Source: Paramecium sonneborni
Lineage: Eukaryota; Ciliophora; Oligohymenophorea; Peniculida; Parameciidae
NCBI GenBank assembly: GCA_905182985.1
Contig: CAJJDN010000044.1
Coordinates: forward strand, 270,708-334,707
Direction of reading: 5' to 3'
DNA length: 64,000 nt
The translations under genes were made by a program, and so were the position numbers. This document shows positions 39,439 through 52,048 of this stretch, one piece after another. Under the pieces are notes generated by a model. That model searched no databases and was not told the DNA's origin. It was given only the letters and a program-made list of their open reading frames with translations. Numbering within the stretch: the stretch's first letter is position 1; every line of letters starts with the position of its first letter.

Positions 39439-41176
39439 ATGCACTAAAATACTCCAATATAAGTAACGAAACATAAAATAATTTAAGGCTCATGTGATTT
39501 CATATCGAAATGATCCAAATGAAGGTGCTATTTATTATACAATATAAATCTTAGACAAAACTGGTGATTATTGGAGAGTTGATAGAAGGTACTGAAAATG
39601 AGATTTAAGGTTTTCATAGTTTGAAGATTTATTAAAAAAATTAAAGCTAATTTTTGGGGAATTATTACCATCTTTGCCAAAGAAGAAATATATAACATTT
39701 TTAGTTGGTAGAACTTAGGATGACATAGAAAAGAGAAAAATAGGATTGGATATATTTATATAAGTAATTTAATAGTTGAGAATAAGGATTTAGCAAATAG
39801 ACCTGAAATAGTAGCATCAATTCCTTTCAAAGAATTTTTAGAAATAGAGAAAAATGCAAAAGACATATTAATAAATCCACCTTAGCTTATATTTGAATTT
39901 CAAGAATTTAAACTTGGAATAAGAGATTTAATTTTGAATCCAGAAACAGGATTATTATTTGTGCTAATAAGTGACTGCTCTGTAATAAATAGAATTGATG
40001 CTTATATATCAAATAGGAAAGCTCCTTGGAAATCTGAAAAAGATGAGGAAGCAAAAATAGCTGTAGGAAGTGTAGAATGTTGGCATTAGATGTAAAATGG
40101 AGAATTTAAAAATCTTTGGACAAAAGTATATAATTCTTAGGCAATTACATGTTATTGGGATCAGATAGCATCTATTTTACTGATTGGTTTAGATAGTGGA
40201 TCAATTAACTGTCTGAATGTTCTTGAAAAAGAGGGTTTTTAAAGATATTCAGAAAGTTAAGAAATCGAATAACATAAAGCCAGAATAATGGGCTTGTATT
40301 ATGATAGAAGAAATAAATATCTGCATTCTATTTCCAAGGATCATAAATATAAAGTCTTTAATTTACGTTTGAAAGAATTAATTGCAGGTATCTAAAATCA
40401 TAAAATGTAGATTTTACACCAGATCAACATGAATTAACAAGTTTATTAGTATGCGATGAAAGAAGGAAGGTTTTTATAGGTGATAGAAGTGGATAAATAC
40501 TTATTTATGATATAGAGAAGGTATAATAAATAATTATTAAAGTAAATGCCTTCATATATAAATAAAGTAGCAACAGGCCAATAATTTATTAGAGGATTGT
40601 TTATTGATCATTAAAGAAATTTTTTATTTTCCGTAAGTCATTAAAACGGGGTTGTTTCAATTATTGATGTTTAAAAACCTGGTTAGGAATAATTTGCCAA
40701 ATAAATAGCAAATTTGAATGGGAAATCTAAGAGCAGAGAAATATGTTGGTCATCAAAAAGAGGAGAAATTTATGTTGGAAATGTAGATGGAACTGTTACT
40801 ATTTGGGATGCTCGAAATTCACATTAACTATGTAATTTGTAATATTATAAAAGTTGTTTTAAAGGCTCATGATTCAGACATAACAAAACTGCAATGGCTT
40901 AATGCAGAAAATACATTATTAACTGCATCAAAAGATAAAAAAATTAAGGCATGGTAGTTACCATAATTTTGGAGAGACCCAAAAGTAATGGAGAAAGAAA
41001 AGGAAATAGAAAATTCAATCAGTTATAAAAAATTGAGAGAATCTTTATTTTAGGATTCTAAAATATCTTTAGAGTAGCAGTTAGGAGAAAATGAAGAAAA
41101 TGGAATGATCATTTGGAATTAACCATAACAAAAACATTCTGGTAATAGTTTTGAAGATTTAACTGAGTTGAATTGA
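39439..41176 (+). CDS. PX-domain and WD40-repeat protein
   Basis: Starts MHQNTPIQ and enters a PX domain: HVISYRN, YYTIQILDKTGDYWRVDRRF, SLPKKKYITFLVGRT, and NLIVENKDLANRPEIVASIP followed by FKEFLEIE. A seven-bladed WD40-like propeller follows (for example SKDHKYKVFNLRLKELIA, VDGTVTIWDARNS and LLTASKDKKIKAWQLP). Introns of 25, 21, 23, 22 and 22 nt were placed. The spliced length is then two bases off a multiple of three, and the discrepancy falls inside the PX domain near 39711-39765; see findings. PX domains bind phosphoinositides on endosomes, and WD40 propellers bind proteins, so a role in endosomal trafficking is likely. Confidence 0.85.
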
Positions 41177-41257
41177 TATTATACATATTTTCTCTTTATA
41201 AAATATATGAAATATTTTAAATTATTTGACAATTAATTTTATTTTTATAAAAGAGAA

Positions 41258-42421
41258 ATGAATTATCAGAGTCAATTAAATGATAGTTTAATAGAACAAA
41301 ATCAAACATAAGTGTATTTACCTAATTTTCTTTTTGAATAAGCAAGAAATTAATTATTAAAAAAGAACCAAATCAAAATAGTTGTCTCTAGCATCAAATA
41401 TTGTTTAGGAATGCTAGTGGTAAGAACATTAATATTTTTAGATCATTTTAAAATTAATATTATAGACAAATTAAATTGATGATTTGGTTGATGATAGCTT
41501 TTTATTTAGTCTAAAAAATATTGAATATTGGCTTTATTTAGTAGGTAATCATATTATTTACATAAGTCATTCATAGTTTTATTGGCATTGTCTAATATAA
41601 AATCATTTAAAAATTCTTAATTAATAACTTATTAGTATTATCTTTAGCTCTAAAAATGGATTTAGTTAATATTATAGTTTTAGAATAAGGTTTGAATTAA
41701 CAGCAACTAGAATAATAGATTTAAGAATAAAATGAATTATAGAATCAATAACTCGTTGATAGACTTTTGTTATTTGATTAAAGAAATATAACAATTACAA
41801 AAATAAGTGAAGAACTATATGTACTAATAAAATACTTATATTAGGAAAAACTACAGGGAAAAAATAAGTGTTTAATATTCTTAAATAAATTTATGATACT
41901 AATCTTTTTTATCATCGAAATGTTTGCAATATTGTTCTTGTTTTACAGTTCTGAAATATACGTTATAGATACTTTATATTATTATATATGCATGAGTTAT
42001 ATGATTTTAGTAAATATCATATAATAGATATAGGTTGTAATAATAGGATTAAACTAATATTTTTCAACATTTGCTTTGGCATTTTTGTACATAATATTTT
42101 TGCCAATAATAATAGGATATTAAATTTATTAATGGTTTCGAAAAAGAGAGGAAAGAAGTATGGAGAAAAAAAAAGTTGTAGATATTTTTGATGAAATCAT
42201 TTTTGATAAGAAAGAACATCAAAATGATAGTATAAAAATCACTTTAATTTTTTATAGTTAATGACTGTGCTATATGTATGTGCTCTTTTGAAGATAATGA
42301 TAAAGTGATTATTTTGACATGTTCAGAAAAACATGTATTTCATACAGATTGCATAGTTGATTGGTTGAAACTAAATAGTAATTGTCCATTATGTAGAAAA
42401 TAAGTAGTGGATGAAAAATGA
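41258..42421 (+). CDS. Membrane-anchored RING-H2 E3 ubiquitin ligase
   Basis: 363 residues after introns of 22, 22 and 28 nt. Several hydrophobic segments fill residues 40-270 (for example KFMILIFFIIEMFAILFLFY and FALAFLYIIFLPIIIGY), giving perhaps five or six membrane passes. A charged cytosolic stretch (KREERSMEKKK) follows, then a C-terminal RING-H2: CAICMCSF, CSEKHVFHTDCIVDWL, CPLC. The architecture of many passes plus terminal RING matches ER or endosomal transmembrane E3 ligases. Substrates are unknown. Confidence 0.9.
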
Positions 42422-42673
42422 AATGATATTTAATTATTCTTAATATTTTATTATTGAATCATTTATCTAACCTCCCTATAATTTATAAAGAGTCTTTGAT
42501 TTCTTTTTAAACAATCAGTAGTAATAGTGATATTTGAATTTTTCTGTAAAATTCAAAATAGATCTATTCATGAAATCTAACGTTATTATTATTATAATAA
42601 AAATTTTCATGTAAGGGAGAATAGCTTTACTAAATAAATTTTACAATAGTGTTGAAGAATTTAACAAATAAAT

Positions 42674-43363
42674 TCATCCTTCATTAAGTTTAATACCTTT
42701 CTTAATATATAAAACAATCCATATTTGAGCTACTTATTTATGATTCTTCATCTGAATTTGTAAATTAAACTCAAAATAGGTTTTGATTATCTTAACAGGG
42801 TCAATTCTTTTCCCATAAATTAGATTTAGGTATTAATCATTTGATTCAAATATTGATTCATTTAAAAAAAAGTTTAATCTACCAACCTATATCTTTATAT
42901 ATTTGTTAAAATGGTGACAGTTGAAATCATTATAACTTATGTTACAATAATCAAGATAATAGTTTAGATAATGAGAAGATTAATTAAATATATGATTTAA
43001 AGAATAATCTTAATTTTTGTAACCTATCCACTATTCCTATAATAAATTACATAATTAGCCTTCTTTAGTATGATAAGTTCTAACTAAATTTTTTCAAAAT
43101 CCAAAATTTAATTGGTGCCATATTTATCTCAATATTAGTATATGATGTATAAAATTTCATATTTAAATTCTATTACAACATTCATCACTATTGATATAAA
43201 TTCAAATTTTTTATTAACCAATTTTAATCTTCATCGCAACTTCTACTCAAATTGCATAAATTCAATTTTCATTAGTTTTGCTGAATATTTGTTATTTATA
43301 AAATTAAAATACTAAATATTTAATCTTTATTAATTAAAATTAATTATTTATATATTATATGCC
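42674..43363 (-). pseudogene. Possible decayed gene fragment
   Basis: Minus strand shows patches of coding-like sequence. One segment ending at TGA 42674-42676 reads GKRIDPVKIIKTYFEFN then MKNHKQVAQIWIVLYIKKG. A patch further upstream reads QILDFEKIQLELIILKKANY. No start and no intron set joins them, so this may be a relic or part of an unrecognised gene. The remaining sequence (42422-42673) shows nothing. Confidence 0.35.
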
Positions 43364-45757
43364 TCATTATTATAAAAATTACTTTTTTAAATAATCCATC
43401 AATTAATTTTCATAAAATTCCACTATTTTACTATCAATATCTTGAATTTCTTATTCCTGATTAGATATTTCTAATTTGAATTAATTAAAAGTTGGAGGAT
43501 TTTAAAGTATTGACTCGCATTCATTATTAAATACCTATTATATTTTTTATATTAATTTTTTTTAAATATATTATTTTTTAAATTGATTTTACCTGCATTT
43601 TGTCACCAAATTTGTAACTTCTTCTTCAAATTCTTATATTGATTGGTAAGCTTTTTCAACTTACTATTCTAAATATTCGTTTATTTATTTTTATCTATTA
43701 TCAATCTCTTACTTATCTATTTCTACGTATTTTTATAATTCAGAAAGACTCTCATAATCTTCATCTATAATTTATTTAAAAAATGAAAAAATTTTTTCCA
43801 TATTTTCATTTTCTTTCATTTCTTAATAACTATACTTATAAATTGTTTCTATTAGCTTAAAAGGTATCTATTTTTCTGCACATATTTGTTTTATTTTATT
43901 TTTTTCTTCATTAAACTTTTCTTTTCTCAGTTTTTTTCCTTATATCTCCAATTGTATTTTAGTCTCTTTGATTAATAACTTTTAAAACTAATCCCATTTA
44001 TTGTTTTAGTATAACGCATTTTATAATTAATTAAAATCTTAGATATCATCAAAACATTAGTAAATGTTAACCCTTTCATAATTTAAAAATTATAATTTGA
44101 AATCCGCTTTTTTTTATGATTTCTCAATAAATTTTAATAAATTCTATTATTGTTACTATTTTTCCTCAAAATTTTTCTTATACATCTTAAATGAAGAGGA
44201 CTTTCCAATACTTAAAAGAGGACAAAATTTATTTGTTATTAAGGATAATTCCTGAATAAAATTTACATCTTAATCCAAATTATTATAATTTGGAAAAAAA
44301 AATTTCAACAATTCAATTAAGTAATCTTATTAATCAGAATCAGTAAAATCAACTAAGGCTGAAGGACGTAATTATTCAATCAATATTCTAATTCTTGCAC
44401 AGTAATCCATAATAATATCAACTTATTGAGTAATTATTAAATTATTTTTTAATTTTTGTAAATAAATTTACTTATTTCCTTTATATATATTACCTAAATC
44501 TGTATTTAATTTAGATAAATTATACTTTTGGAGTTTATCTTCAACATATTTGTGAATCTTGTTTATTTTCTATTCTAACATATATTCAATTAATCCTTCC
44601 TTATCCTCATCATCTATAATTTTTTTGATTAAGCTTTAAAATTAACGGGTCAATGGAATTTTTATAAAAATAGCTCTTGAATATTTGTTGAAAATTTATT
44701 TTATTTTATGATTGAGTTAATCATCATTTTAAGTTAATTCATTTTAAAAAATCCAAAATTTTATTTTTAATTAATTTATAAACTCATCTTTAAACTAATT
44801 AAAATTCTAATCTCTTTCAATAGGTAGATTAATTAGCTTTTATATGTATATTTCTTTATTTTGTTATTTCAAAAATTCTGTTTAATTTTTTTCATCCTTG
44901 ATATTTATTTCTGAATTTTTCAAACAATTTAAAAGATAATTATTTAATTCTAAATCATCTATAATATTTTATTGTTAATTAAAATATTCAAAAGCTGATT
45001 GATCCTTTATAGAGTTATAAACAAATTATAAAGTGTTAAAATCAGCCTCAATCAATTAATCTGTGATATAAACAAAATATGGAAGATTTCCAATTTTCTT
45101 ATGTTTCTCAATAATTTCTTCAAAGTATGTTTCAGATTACTATTCCTCATCATTTTGTGGATTTGATAAATATAATTTGAAAAGAAATCTTTTCTGAATG
45201 TTTTTCATCAACTCATGTGTTTTGTATTTTTATTAGATTTTATGGATTAAATTTTTCTAAATATTCAAAGCTTAGTTAATAACATCAATCAATTCTTTAC
45301 CATTTTTATCAATATATTAAGAAAGTTTTGGTAAAAGTTCTTCAAATTGTTGTTTGAAAGAGGTACAATAATTACAAACTACTTAGTGTTGAGAAATTAT
45401 TGATAATTTTTCATTTTCCTTATTAATATATTAAAAGCATAAAATGTATTGCTTATTATATCTATTTGAATTTCTATTAAAATTATCAAACAAAGAAATT
45501 AAATTAATGTAGCCTGAAACATTTAATTTATCTTTTAAATATCCAGTTTCCCAAAACAAAATCAAATCACTAATCATTATTTATGTTACAAAGTTGAAGG
45601 TTTAATACTAAAATTCTTTACTCTTATTTTACAATGTAATTGTGGATTTGTATTTTTGGGTTCCATTCAAATATTCCGATTGCAGACTATCAAAAAGAAA
45701 ACAAAAAGTTGGTACTTTTTCGACATATACTGTATTTTTATTATCACGATTGTTCAT
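43364..45757 (-). CDS. Large helical/coiled-coil protein, unknown function
   Basis: 797 residues in one uninterrupted frame from ATG 45757 to TGA 43364-43366. It starts MNNRDNKNTVYVEKVPTFC. The first 250 residues are mixed, with one CxxC (VVCNYC). The remainder is dominated by Lys/Glu/Gln/Ile helices, with clear coiled coils in the last 250 residues (EEEVTNLVTKC and surrounding). A 57-nt GT...AG segment near the 3' end could be an intron without changing frame. There is no membrane segment and no recognised domain. The C-terminus ends LMDYLKKQFLQQ. Confidence 0.75.
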
Positions 45758-45832
45758 CTTAAATTAATAGAATTTGATTATAAATATTATTTAACAAAAA
45801 AATAGTTAAACTTTTATAATAAATATATTTGT

Positions 45833-47624
45833 TCATTAACCTAGAGTCTTAACTTTATCATGGCATAATAAGAAGAATTCTTTGAAAAAGGAATTGTATT
45901 CCATTTCTTCAATCATAGTTTTATGCAATCCAGTTAAATAGATTTCATGTTAAGATTCTAAGGGATTGAAATAAATTGCATACTCATGAGATTTTCAAAA
46001 ATGATTGCTAATTTATCAATAGCTTATTCATCAAATACACTAACATATCTAAAGCTAAAAATAATGTAATCTGTAAAGGCTAGTTGTTTGATTTAATTAA
46101 TATGATTCTGATAAAAATAATAATAATAAATTATACATTAATATTAATATAATTGATTGAGCCACTAAATCTATATAGTGTGTATGAGCCATCAACTTTA
46201 GGTAAATCATCATCAAAATGTTATTCTTTTTCAATATATGAAGATCGATGAGCATCATGATCAGTATTAACAATGATTTCAGATGCTGCTCCACTCATTT
46301 TTTATGCAAATAAAAATAATGAATGTAAACAACCAATAATAGTACTATACATTGCTCCATAATTATAACAAATCCAAGATATTAATATACATTTAAATAA
46401 AGTTAATCTTCTTTTCGTTTAATACAATTTAATAAGATAATTCCAAGGGGGAAACTGATAAACAACTAATAAAATTTAACCAGCTATAACATATAAAGGT
46501 ATGTTCATAAAAAATTAAGAGGCAACTCCATAAAATATAAAGATTGAACAAGCATTTATTATTGAAGACCATTTATTAATATCTCTTAATCTGATATTAA
46601 GAGTGTACATTCTACTGGATGCACAACAAGGAATACCACCAACTAAACCGCTAATAACATTAGCAAATGATACACAAAATGTTTCTTGATCATAATCACA
46701 TTTCACTTCAGTCAAAGACTAAGCTCCTCTTGCACATAATAAATTTTGTATAGTAACACAAATAGCTATTGGAATACATAATTAAATAATCTCAAAAATT
46801 GATTCAAAACCTAAATCTAAATCATTTATTTATATGAAGTTAAATTATATTTTTATATTTCCATAAACATATCTTAAACATTTATCAGTTGGATATAAAT
46901 TACCAATCAACAATCCAAATGATGTTGTTAATAAAACCCAAGGAAAAGGTCTATGAAATTTATATCCAGATTATAAGAACATAAATATTAATAAAGTGTA
47001 AAGTACATTATAGAGATCTCCTCTCTCATAATATTAAATATACATCTCTAATAAATTTGAGTATAATTTTTAACCTACATTTGTATGATTGTCTGTTATT
47101 CCAAATATATAATCACTATACAAAATTAAAAACAGGAAACCACTTCCTAAATAAAATCCCTCTATTACATATTAAGGAATATAATCAGACAATTAATGCC
47201 ATTTAAATAAACTAATTGAATATATCATTAAACCAGATACTAAAGTAGCTAATGGTAATATTTAAATTCCATATTATTATGTTAAAACATAATTCCATCC
47301 TGTTATTGTCCAACATGGCATGTAAATTGAATGATTACTACCACTAAAAAACCCATTTACAAATGCAGCTATAAAAGCAGTAGTAAGTCCCATTGCAGCA
47401 GATACACCTGAATTAGCTCCTAATGCTAAAACAAATGGCATATTTAATGCTGCTTATGACATTCCACTTTTCCAAGTCTCTTATACATAAAACCATGCAC
47501 TTTGTAAATCTTAAACTGATAGTCGACTCACTATTGAAAATTTTGAAGGTCTAACTCCACTTACTTTATGATTTTCAACTTCTTTTATAGAATCCATCTC
47601 TATCAACAATGGAGCTTTATTCAT
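45833..47624 (-). CDS. SulP/SLC26-family anion transporter with STAS domain
   Basis: 578 residues after introns of 29 and 26 nt. The membrane part has the SulP order of segments: MPFVLALGANSGVSAAMGLT, VNGFFSGSNHSIYMPCWTIT, QLCIPIAICVTIQNLLCARG, and VISGLVGGIPCCASSRMYTL, which corresponds to the conserved G-G-x-P-x-x-x-S region. A C-terminal cytosolic STAS domain includes FRYVSVFDEQAIDKLAIIFE and IYLTGLHKTMIEEME. SulP proteins move sulfate, bicarbonate or other anions; the ion here is not predictable. The short N-terminal tail (about 60 residues) contains a KEVENHK segment but no other motif. Confidence 0.9.
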
Positions 47625-47897
47625 TCAATTTTTATTTATTATTTTTTTTAAATATTTTTATTAATAATGTGTCATTTAAGAAAAATAGAATATTAATGAA
47701 TATATAATAATACCAAAAATAGATAATAATATTAGAAAATTCAAATTTCCTTTGATTTCATTAATTTCTTTCAAAATTTAAGACTATTGCATTCTTTACA
47801 ATGTAAGGCAATTTGTAATTCAAGTTTTGAACGTTATTTTTCAAACATACTTATTTCAATCTTATTTATATATTTTAGTATATTTTAAATCATTACA

Positions 47898-48782
47898 TCA
47901 AGAGTCCATACTCAATTCTAAATTCTTGAGATTTAAATCTTTTTGAACATTTAAATTTGTTCGTAATTCAAGCAATCCAAAAGGACATGGAGACAGCATA
48001 TAAGAATTGCTTTATTCATCTATCTCTGATTGATATTGATTAGATACAATATCATCATTAAAAAATTATTTAAATACAAGATTAATTAAGTGCTGAAAAT
48101 GATGTTCTATATTAAAATTTAATTAATACGTGCCATTGGATTTAACCCTTACAAAATAGTTTGGATACCTCTAATAAATTGATCAAAATTATCTTCACCC
48201 TATAATCTCATAAAACGGATTGACTTTTTATAAATATTTAAGTATTTACTTATAAGAATTCTTTGATTTTGCTTCTAAGTAATAATTACTAATCTATTGA
48301 GTTTAATAGAGTTTACTTGATTCTATTTTAATCCATTTACAGAGTAAGCAATTAACTTTATAATTCATTTTAAACAAACTAAAATATTCCTAAAGACTTT
48401 TGAACATCTTTTATCAATAATTTCTTTTTTTGAATGTTGTTTTCTTCATATTTGTCTTTAGTAAAATATTAATGATAATATGTCAGATAACTATTTTCAT
48501 CTTTGCTACTTGTAAAACCATAAAAATTTAATTATCTAATTTATTAAATTTTAAATAACCTTAGAAAACTTGAATATTTAGCGTGCTTGAAATATTTCGG
48601 TAATACAATTTATTATAAAAGTAATTTATCAATAATGATAATATTTTTTCCTTAATCATCCCATTTAATAATATCTTTAAACTCATTTTACTTATTATGA
48701 TTAAGCAATTTATTACTTGTAAGATTTTATGAGTTACTTCTATGAATTTAATTCCATTAAATCTCTTTTATTTTTTAATCAT
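47898..48782 (-). CDS. HSF-type transcription factor (copy 1)
   Basis: 261 residues after introns of 26, 24, 26 and 23 nt. The DNA-binding domain occupies about residues 5-110: FNGIKFIEVTHKILQQNEF, IIKWDDQGKNIIIIDKLLL, LPKYFKHAKYSSFLRQLNFY then GFTSSKDENSY. This is the winged helix of heat-shock factors, including the recognition helix SSFLRQLNFYGF. A helical region with Leu/Ile heptads follows (KDVQKSLGIFQFVQNEL, QTLLNSIDQQLLLRSK) and may be the trimerisation coiled coil. The protein is much shorter than animal HSF1. It should bind nGAAn-type elements if it retains family specificity. One intron splits the Arg codon of R-QLN exactly as in the second HSF gene at 53019. Confidence 0.93.
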
Positions 48783-49061
48783 TTTCTCTTGATAATTAAA
48801 TCAAGAAAATAATTAATTATATTGATATTAAAATATACTTGCAAGAATGTTTCATAAAAATCTAACATGATAAAATTATGAAAATTATAAAATTTATTAT
48901 TTCTTTAAGCTCATCTTATTTAATTATACTTGCTTTTGAAAAAGCTTAAACAATTATTAAAGAATGAAAATAAATAATTGCAAAAATGGAAACATATAGG
49001 TCAAAGCTGTTTATACTTCTTAATTTAAATATATATATATATGCTGCTCATAATATTTCTT

Positions 49062-49884
49062 TCAAAGACACTGCTTTGCTAACTTGTCGTTGAATGATTA
49101 TTCAGAGCTATTTACAAGACTATAAATAAAATAAAATTATAACGAGTTGCCCAACTTGTTGTAAGCGCTGACACCATCATTTAACTTAATCTTTTTAATA
49201 GATTGTGGTTCTTATTATTGAGTTGTGTCACAATGTTCAGTGCTTTCATCTTAGATGAGCTAGTAATAACCACAACTATTAGAATTGGAAGGAAGATTCA
49301 GTGTATTATGAGGTATACTTTGAGTCTTCTAAAACTCATCAACCATATTGGATATGAGGCTGATAATTTTGTTCTTCCCAAACTTCAATTTGTGGTTTCC
49401 TGATTCAGTATGCTAAATACTGTAATTACTTACTTGAAGATAATCTTCAATGTATTCTTTGCAAACATTACAGAATATATTGGTTCCCCTTGGTTTTGGT
49501 ACAAACTATAAGCTAAATTTAATGATATACTAGATTCCTATTCTTTTCTTGAACTTCTGCAAGTTTCTTTTCATATTAATTTCTATAATGGCTACTATGT
49601 GATAAATGGATTGCCTAGATAATGTAAATTTTAAATACTTGATCAATTTAAAGAATGAAGCCATGTTAGGTAGGATCTTCATCATTATTAAATATTGGAA
49701 CGGTATTTAACATGCATCCTAAAGTTCTGAATTTTTAATTTTAAAATTACTCACTAAATTAAGGATTATAATCAATTGCTATTTTAAGATCAAGTCCATT
49801 TTAAGTCATCGGTTTTATCATAAATACATTTGTTAGATCCAACATTGAGTTTAATTACCTTTGGTAAGTTGATTTTGATTGCAT
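49062..49884 (-). CDS. DBF4-type zinc-finger protein
   Basis: 249 residues after introns of 24, 25 and 24 nt. The central region reads PKPRGTNIFCNVCKEYIEDY, then HTESGNHK: C-x2-C followed by H-x5-H, the DBF4-type finger (compare H-x2-S-x2-H). Upstream is DPTQHGFILQIDQ, in the position where DBF4 proteins have motif M. DBF4 is the regulatory subunit of the CDC7 kinase that triggers replication origins. This protein is much shorter than fungal or animal DBF4, so a minimal DBF4 or an unrelated protein with the same finger are both possible. No BRCT-like N-terminus is visible. Confidence 0.7.
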
Positions 49885-50015
49885 TTTTATAATATATTAT
49901 ATTTTAATTAATGCTATTAAAAAATGCAAAAATAGTATTTTTTATGATTTTAGGAATAAATGATTACACATTATCAAGTCTAAAAGATTTGATTCATTTT
50001 TTATAATATTTATTT

Positions 50016-50650
50016 ATGAACAATTTCCATCATTATAGAGCAACAAGAATTGTCCATTAATCTATAAAATAAAGATCTGCATAAAAGGTCAATCAATTTA
50101 GAGCTTCTTTAAAAAGTATGACTAATTTCTTACACTCTAGGTAACGAGCCTGTGGATTCGGTTATTTTCAATCATCCGTAACAAAAAGGTATCAGGATTA
50201 AAACAGAGCCACAAAATTATTAAGCTTTCAAAGCCACTTCTTAAAATAAGAAATTTAATTAGTTGCTAAATCATGTAGATGAAAAGGGCTTAAAATTGTC
50301 CATTCAGATGGAATAAGTAAGATATAAAAAATAACCTAAATTTCCACCATTAAAAGGATTTCTCTAACACAGGTATCAAATTTAATCTTAATTAAAGTCA
50401 AATCCTTGAATAACCTCTTGATACTCCTACTTTTAGAAATAAAAATCAATTATTAAGCAAAACATTAGAGATTGATAATCCATCAACAATAATGGATTTT
50501 TAGCTTAATACTATTTGTTTTCCAACTTTTAATGAATCTAAGGAATAAAGTCCAAATAAAGAAAAGAAAAATGGGACTTTTCCTAAATGTATCTTCTTTT
50601 GTGATGTAAAAAAAGCTCGGAATTTTTTCTAGATTTCAAGCTAAAAATGA
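50016..50650 (+). CDS. Small basic protein, unknown function
   Basis: 201 residues if a 29-nt intron (GTAACA...AACAG near 50177-50205) is removed; this fits the frame and makes the length an exact multiple of three. It starts MNNFHHYRATRIVHQSIKQR and is strongly basic in the first 120 residues. It ends with a Cys-containing segment (GTFPKCIFFCDVKKARNFF). No family is recognised. The stop lies 29 bp from the stop of the convergent gene at 50680-51036. The intron ends CAG rather than TAG, so the splice is less certain than others. Confidence 0.6.
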
Positions 50651-50679
50651 ACTAATGAAGTCATATATATTTGTATAAA

Positions 50680-51036
50680 TCATTTTAAAATTTAACTATC
50701 TGAGTCCATTGGGTTATTTAATTATGATAAGTTTTCAGGCAATTAGGATTCTTCTTATCTGATAAAACTCTCGTCAACGGATTTGCTCTCTCTCTTTTGA
50801 TTATTGATGATCTCTTTACTATCCTATTAGTTGAATGGATTTTAGTGATAAACATTTGCCCAAGAGTGCTCCATCCCTTAATTATATTATGAAGCACCAA
50901 ATTAACTCGTCCCTAATTTTTATAATTATTTATTTTCATCTCTAAATATATAAAAATTGTCAATATACTTTCCAAAATTTGGTGCTTAAGAGTTGCATTC
51001 ACTATTATCCATAGGATTGTTGATTACTGAACTCAT
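50680..51036 (-). CDS. Small Ser/Asn/Gln-rich protein
   Basis: 118 residues in one frame from ATG 51036 to TGA 50680-50682. It begins MSSVINNPMDNSECN and includes NFGKYIDNFYIFRDENKQ and a charged segment (NNQKRESKSVDESFIRQ). Composition is typical of real Paramecium proteins and unlike the antisense frame. It has no recognised domain. It could be the first exon of something longer, but the next gene converges from the left only 29 bp away, so a complete small gene is more likely. Confidence 0.6.
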
Positions 51037-51379
51037 ACTCTTTACAGATTATCTATCTTTTTATATTGCATTATTTTTCTAAAGTGAGGCTGCATCTTAA
51101 GAATAAATTTAATAATATTATACAAGAACTTTAATTTTAACTATTTTTATCAATTGTTTCTTAATTTGTTAGAGTCCCTTTGAACCATTAATATTCCAAT
51201 AAAATCACAAATGAAAATGCACCAAAATTTATTGGAGCAAAACACTAATAAAATTTAAGTGTAAAATGTAAACAAGGGCATTCTTATTCTTTTATTTCTA
51301 AATTTTTTATTATTGTAAAAATGAACAATGTGATATGAATCAAAAAGAAAACAATTAGAAGAATACTAAATATGTATTA
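51037..51379. other. Intergenic
   Basis: About 340 bp, nothing recognised. Confidence 0.4.
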
Positions 51380-51942
51380 TCAATCAATTTACTTTGAAAA
51401 TGTTCTTAATTCTTTTTGAGATTTTTTTTGATTCAAAATCAAAAGATTGAAAAGTGTGTTAAAAATTAATTGGAAAGTATGATTAATTAAATGAGAGAGA
51501 AGTAAAAGTGAGAATTATTATTTGCATTGCAAAGGATCTTCATCTAATAGAATCAAAAATACAAAAATAAATGATGTAAAACAATTAACTTATCTATTTG
51601 AAATATCATGTGGAAATAATTTAATGGTAAGAATCTCTATTTCCTAATAATTTATTAAAAACTTAATACTTTTTATAGTAATATCAATATGTAAGTTTTG
51701 ACATATACAGATAGCTATTTATTTGTATTATTAAGTTCTATAAAGAATTTTAATGAATACACTAACAAAGTCAAAAACAAAAATAAATTCATAGTGTATA
51801 TAAGAAAGTATTCTAATCTAGGGAAATCTCTTTTAAAGCAAAGTAAAAATATAGCAGCAATAAAATTAAAAGTAAGCATAATGATTGTTAAATAGAGAGT
51901 AATTTGTAAAAAAAAATAGTCTTCTTTAATTAAATTATTCAT
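51380..51942 (-). CDS. Small multi-pass membrane protein
   Basis: 178 residues after removing a 26-nt intron (GTATTAAG...TTATTAG near 51640-51665), which gives an exact codon count. It has about four hydrophobic segments: YFFLQITLYLTIIMLTFNF, FLIYTMNLFLFLTLLVYSL, CFTSFIFVFLILL and LLLLSHLINHTFQLIF. They are separated by short charged loops (CFKRDFPRLEY). It ends in a charged tail (NQKKSQKELRTFSKQID). No family is recognised. The opposite strand is also open here, but its frame has no proper start. Confidence 0.6.
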
Positions 51943-52048
51943 GAGTAATATGATTAATCCTTATTTGGCGTGTTGGAAAAATATATTAATGAGTTTACTT
52001 TATTGTTATTTTTCTTCTTCATTTAAATTAATCATTTATTAAAATATA

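Noticed and set aside
51698..51895. Plus-strand frame upstream of and in frame with the LysM gene
   Set aside because: No ATG at its start and the opposite strand reads as a coherent multi-pass membrane protein with a 26-nt intron and exact codon count, so the plus frame is judged a shadow.
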